Made by a program: the position numbers and the translations under genes
Shown here: positions 1 through 9,124 of the stretch, in pieces
Layout: each line of letters opens with the position of its first letter
Position numbering within the stretch: the first letter of the stretch is position 1
Assembly (NCBI GenBank): GCA_937775265.1
Contig: CALKBV010000020.1
Span: 1-64,000, forward strand
Length of the DNA: 64,000 nt
Origin: an uncultured Pseudomonadales bacterium
GTDB lineage: Bacteria; Pseudomonadota; Gammaproteobacteria; Pseudomonadales; Azotimanducaceae
Direction of reading: 5' to 3'
Notes under the pieces: generated by a model
What the model was told of the DNA's origin: nothing
Database searches by the model: none
The model's input: only the letters and a program-made list of their open reading frames with translations

Positions 1-1248
1 ATTAAAATTTCCGCACTTGATGGGTGGCACCCAGTCCGCCACGATATCCATAGAACCTGGTAGAAAGTCTGACCATGCGTCACCAGGAACTACTCCATCA
101 GTTTCCCAAACGACCTCGAACTGCCCATCATTCTGAATTTCTCCAATTAGAACAGGCTTGGACAAGTGATGATTCTTGTTCATCACAGCTGTACCACCCG
201 TAAGGTTCGGCGTGGTAATTCCGATAATCGCAGACTCAACCATATCAACATCAGTTGTACCCGCTTTTTCTACTGCTTTTGCCCACATATTGAAGCCAAT
301 AAAGGTTGCTTCCATTGGATCATTGGTAACGCGCTTCTCATCTTTAATGAAGGCTTTCCATTGGTTGATAAAAGCAGTATTTTCCTCACTCTCTACACTC
401 TGAAAGTAGTTCCATGCGGCGAGGTGCCCGACCAGAGGCTTAGTGTCCAGGCCAGACAATTCCTCTTCACCTACAGAGAAGGCCACAACTGGAATATCTT
501 CCGCAGAGATACCTCGATTACCCAATTCTTTATAGAAGGGAATATTGGCATCGCCATTAATCGTGGATACGACCGCTGTTTGCTTACCTGTGCCGCCGAA
601 TTTTTTGATGTCAGACACGATTCCCTGCCAATCGGAGTGTCCGAAAGGGGTATAATTAATCAGGATGTCTGAATCGGACACACCCTTAGCTTTTAGGTAG
701 GCCTCGAGTATTTTGTTTGTCGTTCGAGGATAGACATAGTCTGTCCCAGCCAGCACCCAGCGTTCCACACCAATCTCGTTCATCAGGTAGTCAACTGCAG
801 GGATTGCCTGCTGATTTGGAGCAGCACCGGTATAGAAAACATTTTTGGAAGATTCCTCACCTTCATACTGAACCGGGTAAAACAGCAGGCCATTGAGCTC
901 TTCAATCACTGGCAATACGGACTTACGTGATACAGACGTCCAGCAACCAAAAATGACATCGACTTTCTCCTTGGAAAGTAACTCCCTTGTCTTTTCAGCG
1001 AACAGCGGCCAATTTGATGCAGGGTCAACGACCACAGCTTCCAGCTTCTTGCCGAGCAACCCTCCTTTCTTGTTTTGCTCCTCGATCATCATCAACACTG
1101 TATCCTTCAGTGTCGTTTCACTAATCGCCATAGTCCCGGAAAGTGAGTGAAGGACACCCACTTTAATCGTCTCTGCTGCCATGGCAGCTGTTGATAACGA
1201 GAGCAGCAGAGATGCGGCTATCGTAGTTAAAAGTCGTTTTAGTTTCAT
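1..1248 (-). CDS. urtA: Urea ABC transporter substrate-binding protein UrtA (3' end outside window)
   Basis: Reading the minus strand from an ATG at 1248 gives 416 codons with no stop before the window edge. The protein starts with a Sec signal peptide (charged MKLKRLL, hydrophobic stretch, cleavage near AMAAE) and continues as a periplasmic binding protein of the amide/urea type: IKVGVLHSLSGTMAIS, the FGCWTSVSRK segment, LFYPVQYEGEE, and a C-terminus reading DWVPPIKCGNFN, which is typical of UrtA rather than of branched-chain amino acid binders. Family length is about 430, so only the last few residues are missing. It should bind urea in the periplasm for UrtBCDE, expected just outside the window. 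It lies 68 nt downstream of the porin gene on the same strand, probably in one transcript. Confidence 0.93.
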   Translation of the reverse strand, partial: MKLKRLLTTIAASLLLSLSTAAMAAETIKVGVLHSLSGTMAISETTLKDTVLMMIEEQNKKGGLLGKKLEAVVVDPASNWPLFAEKTRELLSKEKVDVIFGCWTSVSRKSVLPVIEELNGLLFYPVQYEGEESSKNVFYTGAAPNQQAIPAVDYLMNEIGVERWVLAGTDYVYPRTTNKILEAYLKAKGVSDSDILINYTPFGHSDWQGIVSDIKKFGGTGKQTAVVSTINGDANIPFYKELGNRGISAEDIPVVAFSVGEEELSGLDTKPLVGHLAAWNYFQSVESEENTAFINQWKAFIKDEKRVTNDPMEATFIGFNMWAKAVEKAGTTDVDMVESAIIGITTPNLTGGTAVMNKNHHLSKPVLIGEIQNDGQFEVVWETDGVVPGDAWSDFLPGSMDIVADWVPPIKCGNFN

Positions 1249-1316
1249 AGGTTCACCCTTTAGTTTTGGTTTCGTCCAATCGCTGGGTTTAAACAGCGGT
1301 CGCAGTCGTGGTTCGC

Positions 1317-2318
1317 TTAGAACGTAATGAGCGCTTCAAGTGCGTATGTGTCTGTGCTTTCGTTAGTGAGGTCATCATCGTCCATTCGGTATTCAAAGAT
1401 GATTAAAAGGTTTTCAGATACCGCATAACTTGGCGCCAGCGTAAACGCGCTCAGATCTTCAACGGTGGTTCCCGCATCGGTTTCAACCTCCCAATCGTGA
1501 TAGCGAAAAGTTAGGCCAAACTTTTCCCATGCATAATTAACCATTAGCAGATAGCCATCTGCCTCCGCCCCGACACCGGCAAAACCGACCGCCGCAGGAG
1601 CATTTTCGGATTGGTTATATTCTGCTGCGAATGTCCAGTCATCGACTGTGTAACTGGTCCAGATGTTTATAAGGTCTGTGTCCTCATTGGTTCCATCCAG
1701 TTTGTCAGTCATGTAAAACCCCTTCATGGTCCATGCCTCAACAGGATTTACCGCCAACATCAACTCAACACCAAGATCGTTAGAATCCCGGTTCTCACCT
1801 TTCAAATCACCCAGATCATTCACAACGGACATAGCCACATCGAATCCGGGTCCTTTGTAATAGGTCGAGATTCCTTGCTGGTAGCCACCATAGAAGTACT
1901 TGGCGTAGCCGGTACCTGAAAATTGATATAAGCCTGTAGGATCCTCTGTCTCCCACCCGGAATAACTCAGGAATCGACCGGCCTTGAAACTCAATGCGTC
2001 GTTTACGCTATAAGTAAAAAAGGCTTGCTCGACGTCGAACTCTTCGCCATCCCCATCGTCCTGGTATTCCAGGTCAACCTGAGCCGAAAGGCCAGAACCA
2101 AAGTCAAACAAGAGGTCGATCTCGAACTGGTCAAAACCGCTTTCCGTTGAATTATCCCCACTGTCCGGTTCTACTCGCACGGTGGACATGTCGATAAAAC
2201 CAGTCACGCTAAGTTTTTCACTAAGATCAAAACCGTCAGAGTAGGCATTCGGTGATAAAGAAAAAATCGCTGTGGTAACAGCTGCTGTAATTGTTCGATA
2301 TAAAAATTGTTTTGGCAT
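1317..2318 (-). CDS. Outer-membrane porin, probably serving urea/amide uptake
   Basis: The ATG at 2318 is chosen over an upstream start because AAGGGG lies about 6 nt before it and the protein then opens with a signal peptide (MPKQFLYRTITAAV...AYS). The 333-residue mature region alternates short amphipathic strands with acidic turns and ends in phenylalanine (ALITF), as Gram-negative porins do. Recurrent blocks such as FKAGRFLSYSGWE and FGLTFRYHDWEV fit beta-hairpins. No solute specificity can be read from the sequence. Its place directly upstream of urtA and behind a sigma-54-like promoter suggests it lets urea or short amides across the outer membrane when nitrogen is limiting (inference). 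Confidence 0.8.
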   Translation of the reverse strand: MPKQFLYRTITAAVTTAIFSLSPNAYSDGFDLSEKLSVTGFIDMSTVRVEPDSGDNSTESGFDQFEIDLLFDFGSGLSAQVDLEYQDDGDGEEFDVEQAFFTYSVNDALSFKAGRFLSYSGWETEDPTGLYQFSGTGYAKYFYGGYQQGISTYYKGPGFDVAMSVVNDLGDLKGENRDSNDLGVELMLAVNPVEAWTMKGFYMTDKLDGTNEDTDLINIWTSYTVDDWTFAAEYNQSENAPAAVGFAGVGAEADGYLLMVNYAWEKFGLTFRYHDWEVETDAGTTVEDLSAFTLAPSYAVSENLLIIFEYRMDDDDLTNESTDTYALEALITF

Positions 2319-2406
2319 AGCAATCCCCTTGTTTAGAAAATATATCTGAGGTCGAGACGTCTTGCCCATCGATCACGACCTAACTTTTAAATGACGAGAA
2401 CAGTAA

Positions 2407-2423
2407 TGCAGAATTCATGCCAA
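2407..2423 (-). promoter_or_regulatory. Sigma-54-type promoter for porin-urtA
   Basis: On the minus strand the segment reads TTGGCATGAATTCTGCA, matching the YTGGCACGRNNNTTGCW consensus at all but two fixed positions and keeping the obligatory GG and GC doublets at the correct 12-nt phase. Transcription would start near 2395, leaving a leader of about 75 nt before the porin ATG. Nitrogen control through NtrC is known for urea uptake genes in many proteobacteria. I did not identify an NtrC enhancer site. Confidence 0.6.
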
Positions 2424-2632
2424 GATAAACTTACCCGTCTTTCCTCGTTTGTTTAGTCACCGCTCCCAACAGGCACCACCGGTTGCACCAATACCGCTCA
2501 CAACACGCACCAATTTGGACTGTTTGCCGTCTTTCATTTCCGTAAACTCTGCGCTTTGGGCTTTTCGTTGCTGCACTAATTGGTACACTAGAGCTAACAA
2601 CGCAATTTAACGGACTGAGGTGTGAGAACGAC

Positions 2633-3145
2633 GTGGCACGATCGATAACCCCAATCCCTTTAACCCATGCTGATTTCAAACCCTTCGGAGATGTCATCGA
2701 GACTGGCAATGTAAAGACAAGATCGATCAATGAAGGCAACACTACTCGCTACCATGATTTAGCCGATCTGGATCTGTCTGCAGAAGGTGGAAGGCCCGGT
2801 CTCAATATCTTTAGATCGAACCCTCAACCACAGCCCATGATATTGAAAGTCATGGAGCGCCACCCATTAAGCAGCCAGGCATTTTATCCCCTGAGCACCT
2901 TTCCTTATCTTGTGGTGGTTGCACCAACCGGCGAGTTGGATCCATCCGCCATCGTCGCCTTTCTTGCGCGGCCCAACCAAGGGGTGAACTATCACAAAGG
3001 AGTCTGGCATCACTACAGCCTGGCATTGGTAGGTATTTCAGACTTTCTTGTGGTCGATAGAATCTCGGATGATGAGAACTGTGACGAAGTCAGGCTGACG
3101 GGTGAGGATAGGATAGAAATAGAAATGAGTAACACACGTCTATGA
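2633..3145 (+). CDS. allA: Ureidoglycolate lyase
   Basis: This 170-residue protein splits ureidoglycolate to glyoxylate and urea, the last step of the allantoicase route. It keeps the AllA core in order: PFGDVIETG near residues 17-25, TRYHDLADL near 38-46, MERHPLSSQAFYPL near 73-87, a VVVAPTG strand, and GVNYHKGVWHH near 118-128, where the histidines are the conserved active-site cluster. The start is a GTG at 2633; GAGG lies about 12 nt upstream and this N-terminus aligns with E. coli AllA. The stop overlaps the start of the allantoicase gene (ATGA), implying translational coupling. It is the first gene of a two-gene unit. Confidence 0.93.
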   Translation: MARSITPIPLTHADFKPFGDVIETGNVKTRSINEGNTTRYHDLADLDLSAEGGRPGLNIFRSNPQPQPMILKVMERHPLSSQAFYPLSTFPYLVVVAPTGELDPSAIVAFLARPNQGVNYHKGVWHHYSLALVGISDFLVVDRISDDENCDEVRLTGEDRIEIEMSNTRL

Positions 3146-4218
3146 GACTTTTAGACGCTTTTTTAATCTCCTACAGCGACTCATCCTTCACTAACCCGCA
3201 TCAGGTCGTAAGGCCCGATGAACCGGAAGAATGTACCGGCAACTTCACCCATATGGGAGCCAAATACTGGGGATTCGAGACAGCCAGGCACAAGGCAACC
3301 AGTCTGACTGACAATAACGAATACAGCTTCAACGATGACGCCTATCACTGGATACATATTGGGTTAGAGAATCGTGCAGCGGTATCGCGAATAAGTATCA
3401 GTACAAAATGGTTTACCGGTAACCAGGTGCCTGAAGTAGCCATCGAACTGGTTGATGACCAGGGTCGGACTGAGGTGGTCGCGCGAACACCCCTTGCGCC
3501 GGATAAGGAACACACTTTTGACATAGAGCCCACCATTGCCAGCGAATGCTTGGTTCGGTGCTACCATGAAGGCGGCATTGCCAGGGTCAACCTGTTCGGT
3601 GAAAACCAGACCAGTGAAGCCGGCCAAATTAACCTGCTGGAGCAGGCGACCATCTCCCACGTCTCTAACGAACACTACGGGAAACCACGTGACGCGGTAA
3701 CCGGAACCCGGGAAGTTGATTATATGCTCGGTTGGGAATCAGCCAGGACAGGTTTCGGGGAATGCGCCCTGTTCCACTTGGATAAGGCACAAACTGTTTC
3801 CGAAATCATTGTTGATACCTACCTGCATCGATTGAATCCCCCACTTAGCTGCCATATTTTCGGCATCAATCTACCAAACGAAAACAAACTCGAAGAAACC
3901 TGGCGGCAGCGACCATGCTGGAAGATTGAATTCGTGGATGGGTTACAGGTCATACCTGCCGACTTTCAATCCTATATGCAGAAAAAGTTATATCGACAAG
4001 AACCTGCTGATGATCCCTCCAGGTTCACGATCATGCTGGAAAACCAGCATTCTGACGTTTGGAAACCACTGGTGTCATTTGGGCACCTGCGCGCCGATAC
4101 ATGGCACCGGTTCCGCGACATAGAGCATCGTGAACCAGTAACCCACATTCTTTACAGCCATTACCCCAACGGCGGGATACACGGGCTAAAAGTCTACGGT
4201 GTTGGCACCGACAGCTGA
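3142..4218 (+). CDS. alc: Allantoicase (divergent)
   Basis: The 358-residue product has the two-repeat allantoicase (allantoate amidinohydrolase) plan. Repeat 1 carries a degenerate GAKYWGFETARHK in place of the usual WMDGWETRR block, then FTGN and EGGIARVNLFGE. Repeat 2 carries DYMLGWESARTGFGE and ends in YPNGGIHGLKVYG. Family knowledge: it hydrolyses allantoate to ureidoglycolate and urea. Coupling by a 4-nt overlap to allA, the next enzyme, strongly supports the call despite weak conservation in repeat 1. Its 3' end overlaps the convergent deaminase gene by 25 nt. Confidence 0.88.
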   Translation: MRLLDAFLISYSDSSFTNPHQVVRPDEPEECTGNFTHMGAKYWGFETARHKATSLTDNNEYSFNDDAYHWIHIGLENRAAVSRISISTKWFTGNQVPEVAIELVDDQGRTEVVARTPLAPDKEHTFDIEPTIASECLVRCYHEGGIARVNLFGENQTSEAGQINLLEQATISHVSNEHYGKPRDAVTGTREVDYMLGWESARTGFGECALFHLDKAQTVSEIIVDTYLHRLNPPLSCHIFGINLPNENKLEETWRQRPCWKIEFVDGLQVIPADFQSYMQKKLYRQEPADDPSRFTIMLENQHSDVWKPLVSFGHLRADTWHRFRDIEHREPVTHILYSHYPNGGIHGLKVYGVGTDS

Positions 4219-5201
4219 TCTAACCATCCTGCGCAGGAAGCCTCGTCAATAAAGCTGCTACGGATACTATTAACGGCCAACTGTCGCGCATCTTCCATCG
4301 TTAAACCCAACTCGCGATGCAGCGCTTCAAAATTATCCAATAGATAGCCACCAAAATAGGGTGGATCATCAGCATTGACCGTCACATTTAGTCCCCGTTT
4401 GAGCATCTGGCGAATTGGGTGGTCAGCCATGGTCTCAAAAACACATAAGCGCACGTTTGATAACGGACAGACAGTCAAGGGGGTCTTTGTCTTCACCAAC
4501 CGCTCAACGAGTTCTGGGTCTTCCAGACAACGTACGCCATGGTCAATACGCTCGACCTTCAGGCGATCAAGGGCATCAACAATATAGGCTGGCGGCCCCT
4601 CTTCTCCCGCATGAGCAACCAATCGATAACCTTGGAGGCTCGCGGCCGCATACACGCGCTCGAACTTTTCTGGCGGGTGACCAAGTTCGGAACTGTCCAG
4701 GCCTATCGACATTATCTGGCTTTTAAAAGGCTCAGCAGCTTTAAGTGTCTCGAACGCGCTTTCTTCTGGCAAATGCCGGAGGAAGCACATGATTAAGGAA
4801 GAAGACTGTCCCCATTGACCTTTAGCATCTTCGATGGCCCGACCAAACCCCCTCATAAACACAGAAAACCCAATCCCGCGTTCGGTATGCGTCTGCGGGT
4901 CAAACATCATTTCAGTATGGACAATTCCTTCATCACGACATCTCTCAAGATAACGAAACATCAACGAATAAAAGTCATCTTCGTCGATGAGCACGCTGGC
5001 ACCCAGGTAGTAGAGATCAAGAAAGCTCTGCAGGTCTTCAAAGTCGTAAGCGCGCTCGACATCGGCGGCAGTTGAGTACGGCAGGTCAACTTGGTGCTTT
5101 TTCGCCAATTCCATAAGCATCGAAGGCTCAAGGGTACCTTCTATATGTAGATGCAATTCCGCTTTAGGCAAAGACCTGACGTAATCAATAAACTCACTCA
5201 T
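4194..5201 (-). CDS. Adenine/adenosine deaminase, canonical active site
   Basis: A 335-residue cytosolic amidohydrolase of the adenosine deaminase superfamily. Zinc and catalytic motifs are intact: HLH at residues 17-19, HAGE at 197-200 with the proton-shuttling glutamate, RIDHG near 219-223, and NADDPPYFGGY near 278. The DDPPYFGGY form and the KAELHLHIEGTLEP opening are those of the adenine deaminase (Aah1-like) branch, so adenine to hypoxanthine is as likely as adenosine to inosine. The ATG at 5201 is preferred over a GTG 9 nt upstream because AAGAGG sits 8 nt before it. It begins 12 nt after the NUP lipoprotein gene, so the two are co-transcribed. Confidence 0.88.
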   Translation of the reverse strand: MSEFIDYVRSLPKAELHLHIEGTLEPSMLMELAKKHQVDLPYSTAADVERAYDFEDLQSFLDLYYLGASVLIDEDDFYSLMFRYLERCRDEGIVHTEMMFDPQTHTERGIGFSVFMRGFGRAIEDAKGQWGQSSSLIMCFLRHLPEESAFETLKAAEPFKSQIMSIGLDSSELGHPPEKFERVYAAASLQGYRLVAHAGEEGPPAYIVDALDRLKVERIDHGVRCLEDPELVERLVKTKTPLTVCPLSNVRLCVFETMADHPIRQMLKRGLNVTVNADDPPYFGGYLLDNFEALHRELGLTMEDARQLAVNSIRSSFIDEASCAGWLDQLSVPTP

Positions 5202-5213
5202 TTTATCCACCTC

Positions 5214-6296
5214 TTAATCACTAGTGGGGATAGCGTCTTCATACTTGTCCCAGTTCTTTAATAGTTCATCCACGACTCTCGACGCAACGATATAACCGGA
5301 CTCAACCGCGATCTCGAGGCCCGCGTATTTGTATCCCTGGGTTTCTTTAAGCAGATTCTCAGCAGCGGTTCGTGTCGGTGGCTGCATCGTAAAGTTACTA
5401 CCCATTCGAAGCACCATGAAACGATCTTTATCAGCCCGACCAATTTTGTCTAGCCAGGAAATAGACAGATACGACCCCGTGTCCTCCATCCCTGAAGTCA
5501 CCATATTGCCCTTGCCACCTGTCCAATATTCCACGAGCCGATTGGCCCAATCATTAAGCAGCGCGCCATGCCAGAAGGTTAATGCTGCAATATGGTCACC
5601 CTTGATGACCTTTGGCTTACCCTGGGCATTCGGGTGCTCCGTGTACAGATCTCTTTCATGCTGCACACTGGGGTCATCCGGTAATTCAATGTCTTTGGTA
5701 AGCTGATAGGCCCACTCAGTCAGACCTGGGTTAAGCCGGAACATCTCGCCACTAGGTTCAGGTTTCTCCGGATCAAAGGGACGGGTTGTATATCGGGGGA
5801 AATAGCCAAACGGCCAATCTTCGGGAATTTCTCTCGCATCAATATGATGGCCAAGGTCGCCATCGACCAGGTATTCCGCCCAGGCAGCCGACCCAACGGT
5901 CGCATCTTCAGGGTCAATGCCCGCGATGCCGGCCGTCAGCCAATAAGCTTTTGATAGATCAAAGCGCGGGTCCATTCCGACAGCCATGGTGGCGGCCGCT
6001 GACCTGGCAGTGCCGATGCCGGTGACAATCACCAGCAATCCATCCTCGCTGTTGTAGTGCAGGTCCTTGTAACCGTGGAACGGCAGAATTTCATCAAACA
6101 CTCGCCGTTCTTTCCAAAGCTGAAACTCCCCTGCTCGGTCGCCGGTGTCCTCTCCAATTTCAAACAGGGTCACCACCACAACCTTGACGGGTCTTGGTTT
6201 CTCTTTGTGATTTTCCTCGACGGTGACCTCGACATCAGGCATGCCGCAGGCGGACAGCATAAAGACTACAGCCAGGCTAATTACTCGTGACACCAT
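5214..6296 (-). CDS. NUP-family purine nucleoside protein, predicted lipoprotein
   Basis: A 360-residue protein of the family named purine nucleoside permease after Candida NUP. The N-terminus MVSRVISLAVVFMLSACG contains a lipobox (LSAC), so the mature protein should be a lipid-anchored envelope protein. Beyond the signal there is no membrane-spanning segment, which argues against a permease. The region near 270-290 (NMVTSGMEDTGS) and the VVVVTLFEIGEDTGDRAGE opening resemble the purine nucleoside phosphorylase superfamily, whose active site has an MExxG motif. Inference: it binds or cleaves nucleosides in the periplasm. It is followed 12 nt later by the adenine/adenosine deaminase gene. A paralogue lies at 35945. 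Confidence 0.85.
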   Translation of the reverse strand: MVSRVISLAVVFMLSACGMPDVEVTVEENHKEKPRPVKVVVVTLFEIGEDTGDRAGEFQLWKERRVFDEILPFHGYKDLHYNSEDGLLVIVTGIGTARSAAATMAVGMDPRFDLSKAYWLTAGIAGIDPEDATVGSAAWAEYLVDGDLGHHIDAREIPEDWPFGYFPRYTTRPFDPEKPEPSGEMFRLNPGLTEWAYQLTKDIELPDDPSVQHERDLYTEHPNAQGKPKVIKGDHIAALTFWHGALLNDWANRLVEYWTGGKGNMVTSGMEDTGSYLSISWLDKIGRADKDRFMVLRMGSNFTMQPPTRTAAENLLKETQGYKYAGLEIAVESGYIVASRVVDELLKNWDKYEDAIPTSD

Positions 6297-6357
6297 TACT
6301 ACTCCTGTTTTCTATGGTTAAACATGGTAACAGCCATCCTAACTGTATTTACCGTGC

Positions 6358-6388
6358 AAAAAAAAGGGCAGCTAAAGCGGCCCTTTTT
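6358..6388 (-). terminator. Intrinsic terminator after the TonB receptor gene
   Basis: On the minus strand GGGCCGC, a CTTTAG-type loop and GCTGCCC form a short hairpin followed by eight T. The upstream A-run makes it partly bidirectional. It separates the receptor gene from the NUP/deaminase pair. Confidence 0.75.
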
Positions 6389-6433
6389 CAAGTTGTTATC
6401 CAAATACCTTACGCCCTTGGGACGTATGGGTTT

Positions 6434-8893
6434 CTAGAATTTGTACTGAAATCGTGCGTTGAAATGCCTTGGTAGCTCAGGCAAAACGATTGTGCCACCG
6501 AACAGATTTGGGAAGTTAGCCCGGAAGTACTCCTCATCTGAAAGGTTCTTGCCACTAACGCTAAGGAGCCAATTTTCGGTCTGAAACGAAACACCAAGGT
6601 TGATCAAAGTGTAATCAGGCAAGATAACAGCATTAGAATAACCAGAAGCCACTTCCTCCACATCAATAATAGACCCATTGACCGTCCAGCCGTTGCCAAA
6701 GTCATAGGTGCCAGTCATCGTGAAGATGTCTTCTGGCATACCAGCGCGTCTAGAACCACTCGCGATATTACTGACGTTGCCGCCAAGGGTACCGCCGTAG
6801 ATCAGGTCGCAAGGAATATTAGGCATATCATCACAACCAATAAAGCTGAATCGGCGGCCATTTTCCTGAGTGCTTAGGTTAGTCACTTCGATGTGAGAGT
6901 AACCAAACGTGAGCAGCAGGTTTTCATTGACGACCCATCGAACTTCAACCTCAGCACCTTCTGTTTCCGTCGTCTGGTTGGTGACAATGGACTGTGCCGA
7001 GAAATCGGTTCGCTCTTGCTTGTACAGCGCGACGCCAAAATAGAGCGCGTTGTCTAGCAGGCTGCCTTTAAGGCCAACTTCTTGAAGCTCTGATTCGTCA
7101 AAGATACCACCACTGGAGATGTTGCTGGTCACAGCTTCTGCGCCCTGGCCTACAATCATTGTTGCCTGCGTTGAAGCGGTGATGTAAGGGATAAGACCAT
7201 TGTCGAACTCGTAGCTAACACTGGCCGTCCATGAGACACCATCAACATCATCGCTAGCCTCACTGTTTTCGCATCCTGCGGCCGGACAGAAATTATTGGA
7301 GCTCGCGAACAGCAGTTTGTCTACTGGTTGCTTGCTTTCAATATCAATCGTGTCATATCGAACACCCAGCAATACGCTCAAACCATTGTTGAATACAAAG
7401 TCACCCATCACAGCAAAACCGAGATTCGTATAGTCACCTATGTAGTATTCGGTGTAGTCATCATCGATCTGAGTGGCAAGAAGACGCTTATCGAGGGCCG
7501 TAGAAGGTCCAGTCAAATCTCGACGATCAAAGTACTCATTCGTATAGTCATCACCATGTGCAAAATCAGTGTGACGAAGAGACGGAGAAATCTGAACTGA
7601 AGCAGTCATATTATCCATTGGGAATGACTTGGAAATGACCAACTTGTCTTCGATGACCCAGCTATCGTGAAACTGGGAGAATCCATAGGCATTTTCGTTG
7701 ATGTTATCGTACTGCTCGTAGAACAACTGATTCTTATACTCCCAGCCGTTATCCGTTGTCACAATCACATCCATATAAAGTGTAGTGACAGTGTTTTCAA
7801 GCTTGTCTTCAGGCGCGACCAGAACATTATTGCCCTTGATTTTTCCAATACCCGGGTTTTCCAGGTTTAGCGCAGAAAGATCACCAGTTAAGATTTGAAG
7901 GAAGTCTATGTCGTCTGTGTTGCCCGGAAGCAGTTGACCGCCATTCGCGCCTTGGTTTATGAAGTCGAACCGGAATGGATTAATGTTGGTGAACCCGTCT
8001 CCATCAGTGTCATATTCCTGGTGAGAAATTCGACCATCTCCATCCGTATCAAGCGGCTTAGCTGTGCCCGTAACGTAAGTTCCATGGTCAATAAGGTCTT
8101 GAGTCAAGCGGTTCCAACCAGCAATCTGGTTGCCCGAAAAATCATGCCACATACCACCAAACTGGACGCGAACGTTGTCCTTTAAGTCCATGTCGAAAGA
8201 CATCTGCAACAAGCTTTGATCCACACCAGAGTTATCATAGTAACTGCCAGAGTTTTCCACTTCACCGTAGATGTAATAACCAAACTCCTGACCACCCAAT
8301 TCACCTGGGCCGCCAACTTCAGCGGTGACAACTGATTTGTCCCAGCTACCTGTTGTAAAAGACAGGGCACCGGTTTGTTCCGGAATAAACTGGCCTGTCT
8401 CTTCAATTCGTGCTGACTTAGGGTTGAAGTTCAGATAACCGCCAATCTTTGAAGGACCGTAGATCGGCGACGCTGGACCGCGCACCACATCAATTCGATC
8501 AGACGCACCAATCGGTGTTGGGTAATTGCCCGGGTTATCTAGACGACGTACGCCGCGAAAATATGTCTCTCCAGGCGTTCCTCGAACATCAAGACCACCA
8601 GCGACACCGAAGAAAGACTGAGTAAAACTACCGGGCGCCACCGCGACCAGCTCATCGATATCCTGCATATTGAATCGTTCCATCATCTCTTCCGAGATCG
8701 TGGACACTGATCGTGGTGTTTCTAGAACTGACTTATTGAACCCGAATACGGATTTAACATTTTTCCCTGGCAAACTGCCGAGGTCACCCTTGACGACTAT
8801 CTCCTCCATTTCCGCTGCGTAGCTCGATAGCCCTGCAGACAAAATGACAAAAGCAACAATGCTTTGTGTAAAGCGAGATTTTCTAAGCTTCAT
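6434..8893 (-). CDS. TonB-dependent outer-membrane receptor with EF-hand-like loops
   Basis: The 819-residue protein has a signal peptide ending near SYA (residue 26), a TonB-box-like segment EEIVVKGDLG at 30-39, a plug domain (LETPRSVSTIS, RIDVVRGPASPIYGPSKIGGYLNF at about 57-160) and a 22-strand-type barrel ending in RFQYKF. Plug and barrel resemble siderophore-type receptors, but nothing in the sequence fixes the ligand. Unusually, residues 282-293 (DTDGDGRISHQE) form a perfect EF-hand calcium loop, followed at once by a second DTDGDG loop at 295. Its genomic place between an exported NUP protein and an exported adenosine deaminase suggests nucleosides or nucleic acid products as cargo (inference). 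It has its own terminator. Confidence 0.9.
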   Translation of the reverse strand: MKLRKSRFTQSIVAFVILSAGLSSYAAEMEEIVVKGDLGSLPGKNVKSVFGFNKSVLETPRSVSTISEEMMERFNMQDIDELVAVAPGSFTQSFFGVAGGLDVRGTPGETYFRGVRRLDNPGNYPTPIGASDRIDVVRGPASPIYGPSKIGGYLNFNPKSARIEETGQFIPEQTGALSFTTGSWDKSVVTAEVGGPGELGGQEFGYYIYGEVENSGSYYDNSGVDQSLLQMSFDMDLKDNVRVQFGGMWHDFSGNQIAGWNRLTQDLIDHGTYVTGTAKPLDTDGDGRISHQEYDTDGDGFTNINPFRFDFINQGANGGQLLPGNTDDIDFLQILTGDLSALNLENPGIGKIKGNNVLVAPEDKLENTVTTLYMDVIVTTDNGWEYKNQLFYEQYDNINENAYGFSQFHDSWVIEDKLVISKSFPMDNMTASVQISPSLRHTDFAHGDDYTNEYFDRRDLTGPSTALDKRLLATQIDDDYTEYYIGDYTNLGFAVMGDFVFNNGLSVLLGVRYDTIDIESKQPVDKLLFASSNNFCPAAGCENSEASDDVDGVSWTASVSYEFDNGLIPYITASTQATMIVGQGAEAVTSNISSGGIFDESELQEVGLKGSLLDNALYFGVALYKQERTDFSAQSIVTNQTTETEGAEVEVRWVVNENLLLTFGYSHIEVTNLSTQENGRRFSFIGCDDMPNIPCDLIYGGTLGGNVSNIASGSRRAGMPEDIFTMTGTYDFGNGWTVNGSIIDVEEVASGYSNAVILPDYTLINLGVSFQTENWLLSVSGKNLSDEEYFRANFPNLFGGTIVLPELPRHFNARFQYKF

Positions 8894-9124
8894 TTGTTGT
8901 CTCCCCGATGTAGATTGTAAAATGTTGGTTATAAGATGTTGGTAACTTTTACGGTCACCGATCTAGGTTAGGTGTAAGCCTTCTTCTTTAAACAAGGCAG
9001 TGCGCACCCGTTTACCGCAATTATTTTACCGACTCGCTCGAGTTCCCGGCTCACATTGAGTTTATCGATAGTTCTACTGTTGCGATATGATATTATCTCA
9101 AATTGAAACCCATATGTGCACCCC

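Noticed and set aside
2470-2486. A second sigma-54-like string (AGGCAC...TTGCA) on the plus strand before allA
   Set aside because: The GG to GC spacing is one base too long, and correct phase is essential for this promoter type.
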